The notes under the pieces were generated by a model, which was given only the letters and a program-made list of their open reading frames with translations, did no database searches and had not been told where the DNA came from. Positions 1-5,426 of a stretch of 5,881 nucleotides of DNA are shown piece by piece; positions within the stretch are counted from its first letter, which is position 1; the number at the start of each line of letters is the position of its first letter. The stretch is taken from contig JACWAO010000057.1 of the NCBI GenBank assembly GCA_014874305.1, positions 1-5,881 on the forward strand. The letters are read 5' to 3'. This stretch comes from Candidatus Colwelliibacteriota bacterium (GTDB taxonomy: Bacteria; Patescibacteriota; Minisyncoccia; UBA6257; Colwellbacteraceae). The position numbers and the translations under genes were made by a program.

Positions 1-35
1 ACTGATAAAAAATTCTTTGTGAACCTTAAATGATT

Positions 36-1022
36 TTAGCTATTGATAGTCAGAGATTTTGATACGGGCAGGTAAACCCCCCTTCCGTTAATAATTTTCG
101 TTTTCTTAACTTTCTCGGCGAATTCTTTATCAAGCATAGAAAGGCGTTTTATACTCCTATCAACCAAAACCTCCGGATCCACGTAGCGGAACTTTTTATG
201 CGCGATTTCTCTGCTTTTCGGAAAATCTTTTAATGATTTATTTCTTAATTCTTTTAACGCGGACAAAATCTTTTTGTTTTTTGAACTTTTCAGTTTCTTT
301 ATTACGTACTCATCGTCGCGCCAGAAATCACTGAACTTTATTATCTTATTGTCCAGCGCGAATTTTAATATATTGCCGAGCATTCTGTATCTTGAAGCGG
401 CCTCATACCCTCCCCAGTGCTCCATCTGTTTTTTAAGGTACGCGGAGGCGAACTGGTTTGCCGCGCGCACATCGTCGAAAACTATCCTTCCTTCAACGAC
501 TTTGAGGTGTTTAAGAGTATCTCTTACTGTTTTTTCTCCGAACTCTCGGAGGGCGTAGTCAATCCTATCGGCGCAGAGGTGCGGCTTTTCGCGGTCGAGA
601 AGCCTGTAATTGCGAAGATCGCCGATTTTATCGGCATCATAGCCGAACTTTTTTAATATCTTCGGTATCTCCGATTTGGCGACGAAATTCGCGTGAGCGT
701 TGTCCTGGTGATCTTCCTCTCCTCCGTCGCCTATAACCCAGTCTATTACGTGAGAGAAAGCCGTGTGCGATACGTCGTGAATCAGTCCGGCTATCTGCTC
801 CTCCTCAGAGGCCCCAAGGCGTTTTAAGAGAATCATAACTCCCAGACTGTGTTCCAGACGGGTTATATTCTTAAGGTGGTAAAACTCGTCGGGCACGCCG
901 AATTGGGATATTTTCTCCAATCTTTTAAGCGGGGCGGATTTTATGAGAGCGGTAATTACCGGAGAATATATAGGCTCGCGGCCGTATACGCGGTCGTTGA
1001 TTACAAGAAAAGGTTTAGGCAC
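36..1022 (-). CDS. HD-domain phosphohydrolase, YdhJ/SAMHD1-like (COG1078 type)
   Basis: Predicted cytoplasmic metal-dependent phosphohydrolase of 328 residues. The N-terminus has the family opening (a VINDRVYG strand, then LKRLEKISQFG, equivalent to the 'QRLrrikQlG' segment). The HD metal ligands are visible as H58 (RLEHSLGV), H82-D83 (IHDVSHTAFSH) and D152 (ADRIDYALRE). H86, H91 and H105 sit where SAMHD1-type dNTP triphosphohydrolases carry their extra active-site histidines, so a nucleotide substrate is plausible but not shown. The C-terminal third is lysine-rich and helical, with a KFRYVDPEVL segment. The start codon is GTG at 1022-1020; the next Met (residue 63) lies after H58, so the GTG start is preferred although no clear Shine-Dalgarno is seen. 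It lies 66 bp downstream of the P-type ATPase and has its own candidate promoter. No terminator is visible after the TAA stop; the 35 bases to the window edge hold only a T-rich run. The family is clear, the substrate unknown. Confidence 0.9.
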   Translation of the reverse strand: MPKPFLVINDRVYGREPIYSPVITALIKSAPLKRLEKISQFGVPDEFYHLKNITRLEHSLGVMILLKRLGASEEEQIAGLIHDVSHTAFSHVIDWVIGDGGEEDHQDNAHANFVAKSEIPKILKKFGYDADKIGDLRNYRLLDREKPHLCADRIDYALREFGEKTVRDTLKHLKVVEGRIVFDDVRAANQFASAYLKKQMEHWGGYEAASRYRMLGNILKFALDNKIIKFSDFWRDDEYVIKKLKSSKNKKILSALKELRNKSLKDFPKSREIAHKKFRYVDPEVLVDRSIKRLSMLDKEFAEKVKKTKIINGRGVYLPVSKSLTINS

Positions 1023-1032
1023 TACAGGCTCT

Positions 1033-1060
1033 ATTGTATCAGTTCGTTAAACAAATTCAA
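1033..1060 (-). promoter_or_regulatory. Candidate extended -10 promoter for the HD phosphohydrolase
   Basis: On the minus strand, TACAAT (1038-1033) is preceded by TGA (1041-1039), giving a TGnTACAAT extended -10. A TTGAAT hexamer (1060-1055) lies 16 bp upstream, matching 4 of 6 of the -35 consensus. It sits in the gap between the P-type ATPase stop and the HD gene. The expected start of transcription is around 1026-1025, only a few bases before the GTG start codon, which would make the message almost leaderless. Predicted from sequence only. Confidence 0.45.
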
Positions 1061-1088
1061 CGCGTATCGTTATCAAGACTCCGCGATT

Positions 1089-2975
1089 TTAGCTTAAATC
1101 CCTTGGCTGCCATCTGAAAAGCTTTGAGGAATTAAGCAGGGGAAAGAAGTCGGTCGCGAAGTTATAAAACGCGGCGAGAGCCGGACCGGCGACTCCGCTC
1201 AAGACCAGCGCAAACCCCACGACGTTAGAAAAAACCCAAATCAACATGTCTCCGTTTATAACCCTCATCGTTTCCCTGCTTAAGCTTATCATTTCCGGTA
1301 TCCGGTTAAGTTCGTCGGTAAGTATCACGACATCAGCCGCCTCGACCGCCACCGATGTTCCTATCCCGCCCATGGCTATTCCTACATCCGCTCTGGATAA
1401 GGCCGGAGCGTCGTTTATTCCATCGCCGACCATTCCTACCGGCAGGTTCTCGCTGGGCAAATCCCCGAGCTCTTTAAGTTTGTCTTCAGGCTTCATTGAC
1501 GCTCTAAACGCATCCAGGTCTAACGCGCCGGATATTTTCTCGGCGACGCTCTTATTGTCTCCGGTGAACATCATAATTCTTTCCACTCCCTCGTTTTTTA
1601 TCTTTTTAATGCTTTCTTTCGCTTCCAGTCTAGGAGTGTCGGCTACGGTTACGGTTCCCGAGAAACGGCGGTTTATAGCCACGAGAACGGTTGTTTCTCC
1701 TCTTTCTTTTTCCAAAAGTTTTGCTTTGGATGATACGCTGGGAGAGTTTTTAACTTTGGCATCTAGGAGTATCTTGTCGTCCCCAACCGCTATTTCTTTG
1801 CCTTTAAATTTGGCGATAACGCCGCGGCCCTTAAGCACCCTATGCTCCTCGGGGTCGGGAACCGCACCCTCGAGGTACTTTCGCGCTTCTTTGAATATGG
1901 ACTTACCCACCGGATGATCGGAAAACTTCTCCGCTATTGCCAGATATTTCCAGAACTCCTTCCTTCCTATTCCGGGCTCTATGTGAACATCTTTGACCGT
2001 GAATCTGCCGTAAGTGAGCGTTCCGGTCTTGTCGAGGACGAGCGTTTTAATCCTGCTTAGGACGCTTAACCATTCTCCTCCCTTGATTATCACGCCTCTT
2101 TTTGCCGCGCGTCCCAATGAGGCGGTTATTGCAAGAGGTATCGCTACGGCCATATCGTCGGCGCAGGCCACAAGGAAAAGAGCGGCGGTCATTAAGGCGT
2201 TCCGGGTTATTATGTAAACAAGAGCTCCGGCTAACAGAACTATGGGAAGAAATATAGCCGCGAACCTGTCCGCCAGGCGCTCTCTCTTGGATTTGTTTTT
2301 CGCCGCCTGGTTTATAAGTTCGGCCATCCGTTCTATGGTCGAGTCTTTTCCTACGCGGGTGGCTTTTATCTTTATCGTATTCGACTCGTTTATAGTGGAG
2401 CTTAGAACCTCGTCCCCGACGGATTTCCCTACCGGAGACGATTCCCCGGTGACAGAAGCTTCGTTTATGAAAGAAGAGCCGAATGTTATCGTGCCGTCTA
2501 CCGGGATTCGCGCTCCGGCGCTAACGATAAGCACATCTCCGACCCTGACTTCCGAAACAGGAAGTTCTTTAGTTTCTCCTCTTTCCTCCCTGACGGCTTT
2601 AAGCGGTTTTAGTTTAAGCAGTTCCTTAACGGCCCTGTTCGTTTCGCTTTTCGTGAACCACTCAAGGAGTGCCGCGGAGGAAAGCATTAAGACTATGAAT
2701 GCCGCCGAGCGGAACTCGCGGGCGGCAAAAGAAACTATCAGAGCAAAGGAGTTGAACGAGTCTATCGTCAGCGCTTTTCTTTGGGAGATTATGGAGGAGA
2801 CGGCCGCAACGAATGTCGGAATCGCGCCTATTAGAGCGATAATAAGCAGGGGATAAAACATCTCCTTAGGCCGTAAAAAATTAGCAGCCAGCGCGATGGA
2901 TGCCGACACGATTATCAAATACTCCCTGTTCGGGGAGAGGAATACGGCTTTGTAGGAGCGGCGCAGACCAGACAT
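1089..2975 (-). CDS. P1B-type (heavy-metal) P-type ATPase with atypical CAD motif in place of CPC
   Basis: Membrane cation pump of 628 residues. The catalytic cycle motifs are complete: actuator-domain TGES at 176-179, phosphorylation site DKTGTLT at 315-321 (D315), the P1B hallmark HP dipeptide at 354-355, TGDN at 471-474 and GDGIND at 517-522. The hydrophobic layout fits the eight-helix P1B plan: four segments before the actuator domain (about 17-34, 38-63, 72-86, 90-106), two at about 238-256 and 259-286, and two at 574-612. There is no N-terminal HMA/CxxC metal-binding domain. The helix-4 motif that normally reads CPC or CPx is C271-A272-D273, so the usual proline is absent; metal specificity therefore cannot be assigned. 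The last helix carries N605 and D609 rather than a recognised Cu, Zn or Co signature. The start at ATG 2975 has AGGCGGG 8 nt upstream, inside the end of the cupin gene, and the two genes are 5 bp apart. The family is certain, the transported ion is not. Confidence 0.93.
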   Translation of the reverse strand: MSGLRRSYKAVFLSPNREYLIIVSASIALAANFLRPKEMFYPLLIIALIGAIPTFVAAVSSIISQRKALTIDSFNSFALIVSFAAREFRSAAFIVLMLSSAALLEWFTKSETNRAVKELLKLKPLKAVREERGETKELPVSEVRVGDVLIVSAGARIPVDGTITFGSSFINEASVTGESSPVGKSVGDEVLSSTINESNTIKIKATRVGKDSTIERMAELINQAAKNKSKRERLADRFAAIFLPIVLLAGALVYIITRNALMTAALFLVACADDMAVAIPLAITASLGRAAKRGVIIKGGEWLSVLSRIKTLVLDKTGTLTYGRFTVKDVHIEPGIGRKEFWKYLAIAEKFSDHPVGKSIFKEARKYLEGAVPDPEEHRVLKGRGVIAKFKGKEIAVGDDKILLDAKVKNSPSVSSKAKLLEKERGETTVLVAINRRFSGTVTVADTPRLEAKESIKKIKNEGVERIMMFTGDNKSVAEKISGALDLDAFRASMKPEDKLKELGDLPSENLPVGMVGDGINDAPALSRADVGIAMGGIGTSVAVEAADVVILTDELNRIPEMISLSRETMRVINGDMLIWVFSNVVGFALVLSGVAGPALAAFYNFATDFFPLLNSSKLFRWQPRDLS

Positions 2976-2980
2976 GGGGA

Positions 2981-3379
2981 TTACCCGCCTATGTTTTCGC
3001 CGAACCTTTCATCCTCCAGATCTTCCTCGGCCTCTTTTTTGGTGCGATGTATTCTGCCGTCGATATGATTAGGCGGGGAGTAGATAGTAAGTATTTTTAA
3101 CGGCTCATTGCCGGTATTCACAAAGTTGTGTTTTGTTCCCGGGGTGACTATGACCACGCTTCCCTCGGATATCGGAGTTTCCTCTCCGTTTAGCACCGCC
3201 TTGCCCTTGCCGCTTAGGAAAAACAGGGACTGCTCCACGCGCGGGTGGGTTTCCTCTCCGACTTCTCCTCCTCTAGGAACGCTCATTAGCACGAGCTGGG
3301 AGTTTTTTCCCGTAAAGATAACTTTTCTGAAGCTATCGTTTTCTTCCGCCTCTTTAAACGCGTTACCAAGGTACGACAT
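2981..3379 (-). CDS. Small single-domain cupin protein
   Basis: Cytoplasmic single-domain cupin of 132 residues, a common length for stand-alone cupins. Cupin motif 1 spans about 39-59 (GEVGEETHPRVEQSLFFLSG) with H45 and E49 as probable metal ligands; the second histidine of the classical HxH is not present. Motif 2 spans about 73-90 (TPGTKHNFVNTG) with H84 as the third ligand. The segment after the barrel (TIYSPPNHIDGRIHRTKKEAEE) is typical of a widespread bacterial cupin group with no firm biochemical role, often labelled mannose-6-phosphate-isomerase-like. Start ATG 3379 lies 29 or so bases downstream of a predicted transcription start; no strong Shine-Dalgarno is visible (an AAAGG is present but about 23 nt upstream). 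It is the first gene of a two-gene operon with the metal-type ATPase, so a metal-related role is an inference from position only. Confidence 0.88.
   Translation of the reverse strand: MSYLGNAFKEAEENDSFRKVIFTGKNSQLVLMSVPRGGEVGEETHPRVEQSLFFLSGKGKAVLNGEETPISEGSVVIVTPGTKHNFVNTGNEPLKILTIYSPPNHIDGRIHRTKKEAEEDLEDERFGENIGG
2984..2990 (-). promoter_or_regulatory. Ribosome binding site of the P-type ATPase gene
   Basis: AGGCGGG on the minus strand, 8 nt before ATG 2975, is one mismatch from AGGAGG over its first six bases. It overlaps the last codons of the cupin gene, which supports both the chosen ATPase start and translational coupling of the pair. Confidence 0.55.
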
Positions 3380-3414
3380 AATAATGTACTAATTTATTTT
3401 GGCCTTTGCTATGT

Positions 3415-3423
3415 ATTATAGCA
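3415..3423 (-). promoter_or_regulatory. Extended -10 promoter of the cupin / P-type ATPase operon
   Basis: The minus strand reads TGCTATAAT, a perfect TGnTATAAT extended -10 element, in the 74 bp gap between the ABC permease and the cupin gene. No good -35 hexamer is found at 16-18 bp, which is tolerated by extended -10 promoters. The expected start near 3408 gives a leader of about 29 nt. The same 10-mer (GTGCTATAAT) occurs in front of the exporter operon at 5229-5238. Confidence 0.6.
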
Positions 3424-3432
3424 CGCAGTGGC

Positions 3433-3447
3433 GCAAGTAAAAGCAAG
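3433..3447 (-). repeat. Pair of CTTGC direct repeats one helical turn apart, upstream of the cupin promoter
   Basis: CTTGC occurs at 3447-3443 and again at 3437-3433 on the minus strand, exactly 10 bp apart and covering the expected -35 region of the TGCTATAAT promoter. The spacing places both on the same DNA face, as in some regulator sites. With only five bases per copy, chance is a real alternative. Confidence 0.25.
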
Positions 3448-3453
3448 GCGTTG

Positions 3454-4197
3454 TTAAATCTCTATTCTGGAAAACAGGTATCCGCCGATGAGAAGAAGAA
3501 TGCCCGAGGTAACGATGAGCACGAGAAGGTCTAGGCTGATGCCGAAGTGAGATGAGTTAATCAAAACACCCCTTAATCCATCAACGCCGTATGAGAGGGG
3601 ATTAGAGGAGGTGATTATTGATATTGACTCCGGCAGATCGCCCAGCGGAAAGATCGCCCCGGAAAGGAAAAAGATAGGCATAACGAGGAAGTTCATTATA
3701 AGCTGAAAGCCCTGCATGTCTTCGAGCATGGATGCTATCGCGGTTCCCAAGGCGGTAAAGATAAGCGCTATGAGAAACATAAAAGCCAGAGAGGGTATAA
3801 CGCCAATCATCTCAAACTTAAAACCAATGAGAGAGGCGATAAGCAAAACTATAATACCTTGCACCGTGGCAATGGTGGCTCCTCCCAATGTTCGGCCTAT
3901 CATAATCTTTATTCTTGTTACTGGCGCCACCAGAGTTTCTTTCAGGAATCCGAACTGCTTGTCCCAGATTATCTCGATTCCGGAAAAGAGTGCCGTAAAA
4001 AGTATGCCCATCGCTATTATTCCCGGTGCCAGGAACTCCAGGTAATTTCCTATACCGGCCTTTTGAAATATGGGCCCGAAACCAAAACTTAGAGCCAGTA
4101 GAAAAAGCAATGGCTGGCCTAATGATCCGACAAGCCGGCTCTTGGAGCGGAAGTATCTTTTAATTTGTCTTAGCCAAAGTATGTAAATCGCGTTCAT
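3454..4197 (-). CDS. ABC-2 type transporter permease, DrrB-like
   Basis: Integral membrane subunit of an ABC exporter, 247 residues from the ATG at 4197. Six hydrophobic segments are visible (about 23-40, 54-75, 103-126, 132-155, 165-185, 222-242), the normal ABC-2 count. The N-terminus has the usual cytoplasmic lead (WLRQIKRYFRSKSRL). The cytoplasmic stretch FLKETLVAPVTR (84-95) resembles the family's ATPase-contact region. The ABC-2 signature lies near the C-terminus: FFLSGAIFPLGDLPESI at 176-192 followed by NPLSYGVDGLR at 199-209. Start choice: the ATG at 4197 begins 2 bp after the ATPase stop; a GTG at 4215 would add six residues and overlap the ATPase end. Neither has a clear Shine-Dalgarno, so translation is probably coupled to the ATPase. 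It pairs with the ATPase upstream. The substrate is unknown; relatives export drugs, lipids or polysaccharide. Confidence 0.92.
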   Translation of the reverse strand: MNAIYILWLRQIKRYFRSKSRLVGSLGQPLLFLLALSFGFGPIFQKAGIGNYLEFLAPGIIAMGILFTALFSGIEIIWDKQFGFLKETLVAPVTRIKIMIGRTLGGATIATVQGIIVLLIASLIGFKFEMIGVIPSLAFMFLIALIFTALGTAIASMLEDMQGFQLIMNFLVMPIFFLSGAIFPLGDLPESISIITSSNPLSYGVDGLRGVLINSSHFGISLDLLVLIVTSGILLLIGGYLFSRIEI

Positions 4198-4199
4198 TT

Positions 4200-5000
4200 T
4201 TATGATCTTCGCCACATTTTGTGACTGTTGCGGAACAGCTCTTTCGTTCCCATAGTTTCTTCCCTTATTTCTTTGCCGGTTAGGGAGATAAAAGCTTCCT
4301 CTAGGGACGAGGTTTTGGCTTGACGCTTTATCTCCTCCGGAGTCCCCCTGGTAATTATCTGTCCGTGGTCTATTATGGCCACCTGCTTTGCCGATTGTTC
4401 CGCCTCCGCTATGTAGTGGGTGGTAAAGAAAACAGTTATGTTTTCTTTAGTGTTAAGATTTCTTATATACTCCCAGATGTGATTTCTTGTCTGAGGGTCT
4501 AACCCGAGGGTCGGCTCGTCCAGGAAGAGTATCTTCGGGTGATGCAAAAGGCCGCGCGCTATCTCAAGCCTTCTCCTCATGCCTCCGGAGAAGTTTTTGA
4601 CCAGATCGTTTCTTCTCTCCCAAAGCTCGGTGAATTTTAAGAGTTCTTCTATCCTGTTTTTCCGAAGCTTCTGCGGAATGTTGTATAAAACGCCATGGAA
4701 CTCCATGTTTTCATAGGCGGTAAGCTCGTCGTCTAAACTCGGATCCTGGAAAACGATGCCGAATGATCTGCGCACGTCGTTCTGGTGAGTTAAAGGATCG
4801 AATCCGTTAACGAGTATTTTTCCCGAGGTTGGCTTGAGAAGGGTTGTTAAAATTTTGATGGTCGTCGTTTTCCCGGCCCCGTTAGGACCTAAGAAAGCAA
4901 AAATACTGCCGTGTTCCACGCTGAAATCTATTCCGCGCACGGCCTCTATTTCTCCGAACTTTTTAACTAAACCGGTAACTTGAACAATGGCGTCCTTCAT
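4200..5000 (-). CDS. ABC transporter ATP-binding protein, DrrA-like
   Basis: Cytoplasmic ATPase that would drive the adjacent ABC-2 permease; 266 residues from ATG 5000. Motifs in order: Walker A GPNGAGKT at 38-45, Q-loop Q85 (VFQDP), ABC signature FSGGM at 137-141, Walker B ILFLDEP at 157-163 with catalytic E162, D-loop GLD at 166-168 and switch H195 (FFTTHYIAEAE). The signature-to-D-loop text (RRRLEIARGLLHHP, then DEPTLGLDPQTR) is typical of daunorubicin-resistance-type exporters, and the C-terminal tail after 215 is the short DrrA-like extension. An upstream ATG at 5072 is in frame but would add 24 residues before the conserved first strand and overlap the preceding gene by 64 bp. ATG 5000 has GAGGAG 11 nt upstream and leaves an 8 bp gap, so it is preferred. 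Middle gene of a three-gene operon. Confidence 0.94.
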   Translation of the reverse strand: MKDAIVQVTGLVKKFGEIEAVRGIDFSVEHGSIFAFLGPNGAGKTTTIKILTTLLKPTSGKILVNGFDPLTHQNDVRRSFGIVFQDPSLDDELTAYENMEFHGVLYNIPQKLRKNRIEELLKFTELWERRNDLVKNFSGGMRRRLEIARGLLHHPKILFLDEPTLGLDPQTRNHIWEYIRNLNTKENITVFFTTHYIAEAEQSAKQVAIIDHGQIITRGTPEEIKRQAKTSSLEEAFISLTGKEIREETMGTKELFRNSHKMWRRS

Positions 5001-5008
5001 AAACGGCT

Positions 5009-5230
5009 TTACTCCTCTTCTTTTTCGTTCCTTTTTCCGAAAAGCCAGGGACAGTGCTTGCGGTTTTTCCACTCCTTAGGACGGAGTATGAATAAAAGGC
5101 CGGTTATTATAAAAACCAGGGGCCAGACGATGCGCCAGATCCCGGGTTCAAGTACACCTATGTTTTGAAGAAGAAGGATTACTCCTATTAAAGCTAGTAT
5201 TATTCCGAACCACATTCTTATTTTACGCAT
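5009..5230 (-). CDS. Small two-helix membrane protein, LiaF-TM/DUF5668-like
   Basis: Membrane protein of 73 residues from ATG 5230. Two hydrophobic helices (about 7-25, WFGIILALIGVILLL, and 32-49, WRIVWPLVFIITGLLFIL) are joined by a short QNIGVLEPG turn, the pattern of the LiaF-TM/DUF5668 module (G-v-L-L-L, n-n-l-g, then W-P-l, G-l). A basic and then acidic tail follows (KNRKHCPWLFGKRNEKEEE). It has no catalytic motif. In LiaF proteins this module accompanies envelope-stress sensing; here it heads an ABC exporter operon, so an accessory or sensing role is an inference. The start is unresolved: ATG 5308 would add 26 residues including a hydrophobic stretch, ATG 5230 gives the family-like Met-basic-helix start but overlaps the predicted -10 element, and ATG 5215 would fit a near-leaderless message. 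None has a Shine-Dalgarno. The stop lies 8 bp before the ATPase start. Confidence 0.7.
   Translation of the reverse strand: MRKIRMWFGIILALIGVILLLQNIGVLEPGIWRIVWPLVFIITGLLFILRPKEWKNRKHCPWLFGKRNEKEEE
5012..5017 (-). promoter_or_regulatory. Ribosome binding site deciding the ABC ATPase start
   Basis: GAGGAG on the minus strand, 11 nt before ATG 5000, lies in the last (Glu-rich) codons of the preceding membrane-protein gene. It favours the start at 5000 over the longer in-frame option at 5072. The spacing is a little long. Confidence 0.55.
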
Positions 5231-5256
5231 TATAGCACTTAATAAGCTTATCACAA
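5229..5256 (-). promoter_or_regulatory. Extended -10 promoter for the exporter operon
   Basis: On the minus strand TTGTGA (5256-5251) is followed after 16 bp by TATAAT (5234-5229), with TGC directly before the -10, a perfect TGnTATAAT. The spacer contains the 10 bp perfect palindrome ATAAGCTTAT. The expected transcription start is near 5222. The -10 overlaps ATG 5230, so this transcript could only use ATG 5215 for the membrane protein, or would serve mainly the ATPase and permease. Confidence 0.5.
5242..5251. repeat. 10 bp perfect palindrome in the promoter spacer
   Basis: ATAAGCTTAT reads the same on both strands and lies between the -35 and -10 hexamers of the exporter promoter, a position where repressors or spacer-twisting activators bind. 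It is short and AT-rich, so it may be chance. Confidence 0.3.
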
Positions 5257-5319
5257 AAACCTTTAGGGTTAAAACAATGACTTTCCTCAATTTTTGCCCG
5301 AAATTCATTTTTTGATTTT

Positions 5320-5325
5320 ATCATA
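5320..5325 (-). promoter_or_regulatory. Weak alternative -10 element (TATGAT)
   Basis: TATGAT on the minus strand lies 11 nt before ATG 5308, with no TG extension and no -35 at a normal distance. If used, it would give a message beginning about 4-5 nt before ATG 5308 and would support the longer membrane protein. An 8 bp palindrome, ACCGCGGT, lies just upstream at 5343-5350. Confidence 0.2.
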
Positions 5326-5370
5326 TTTTTTTATGACAGCGTACCGCGGTCTCAATAAGATAAAATTAAG

Positions 5371-5399
5371 TAAAAGACCCCACCGAGCGCGATGGGGCC
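5371..5399 (-). terminator. Rho-independent terminator of the upstream hydrolase-like gene
   Basis: The minus strand folds into a 10 bp stem (5399-5390 with 5385-5376) and a 4-base loop (5389-5386), with GGCCCCATCG pairing to CGGTGGGGTC and followed by TTTT and a T-rich stretch. Two of the pairs are G-U wobbles that form only in the minus-strand transcript, which fixes the direction. It separates the upstream gene from the exporter operon. Confidence 0.88.
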
Positions 5400-5407
5400 T
5401 TGATCCT

Positions 5408-5422
5408 GCGGCGTATCGCCGC
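5408..5422 (-). other. Perfect short hairpin between stop codon and terminator
   Basis: GCGGCG-ATA-CGCCGC forms a 6 bp all-GC stem with a 3-base loop, starting 4 bases after the TAA stop. No T-run follows it, so it is not itself an intrinsic terminator. It may protect the transcript end from exonucleases or assist termination, which is inference. Confidence 0.5.
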
Positions 5423-5426
5423 TGGT

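Noticed and set aside
1..35. T-rich stretch after the HD gene as an intrinsic terminator
   Set aside because: A run of Ts is present on the minus strand, but no stable stem precedes it within the window.
274..656. Two overlapping plus-strand open frames within the HD gene
   Set aside because: They lie opposite a clearly conserved HD-domain gene and show no coding character of their own.
1023..1088. Possible terminator after the P-type ATPase (short AACG/CGTT inverted repeat)
   Set aside because: The stem is only about 4 bp and there is no T-run; the gap is better explained by a promoter.
1246..1917. 223-codon open frame on the plus strand, antisense to the P-type ATPase
   Set aside because: It is a mirror of the ATPase coding frame, rich in Ser, Thr and Leu with no recognisable domain; the minus-strand gene has all the catalytic motifs.
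2242..2856. 204-codon open frame on the plus strand
   Set aside because: Also antisense to the ATPase, low-complexity Ser/Thr/Ala content, no start signal or family resemblance.
3421..3434. GCGC...GTGC inverted repeat after the permease gene as a terminator
   Set aside because: Four pairs including a wobble and no following T-tract; read-through from the exporter operon into the cupin operon cannot be excluded.
4998..5072. Longer ABC ATPase start at ATG 5072
   Set aside because: It would add a basic 24-residue stretch before the conserved first strand and overlap the previous gene by 64 bp; ATG 5000 has a GAGGAG site and a clean 8 bp gap.
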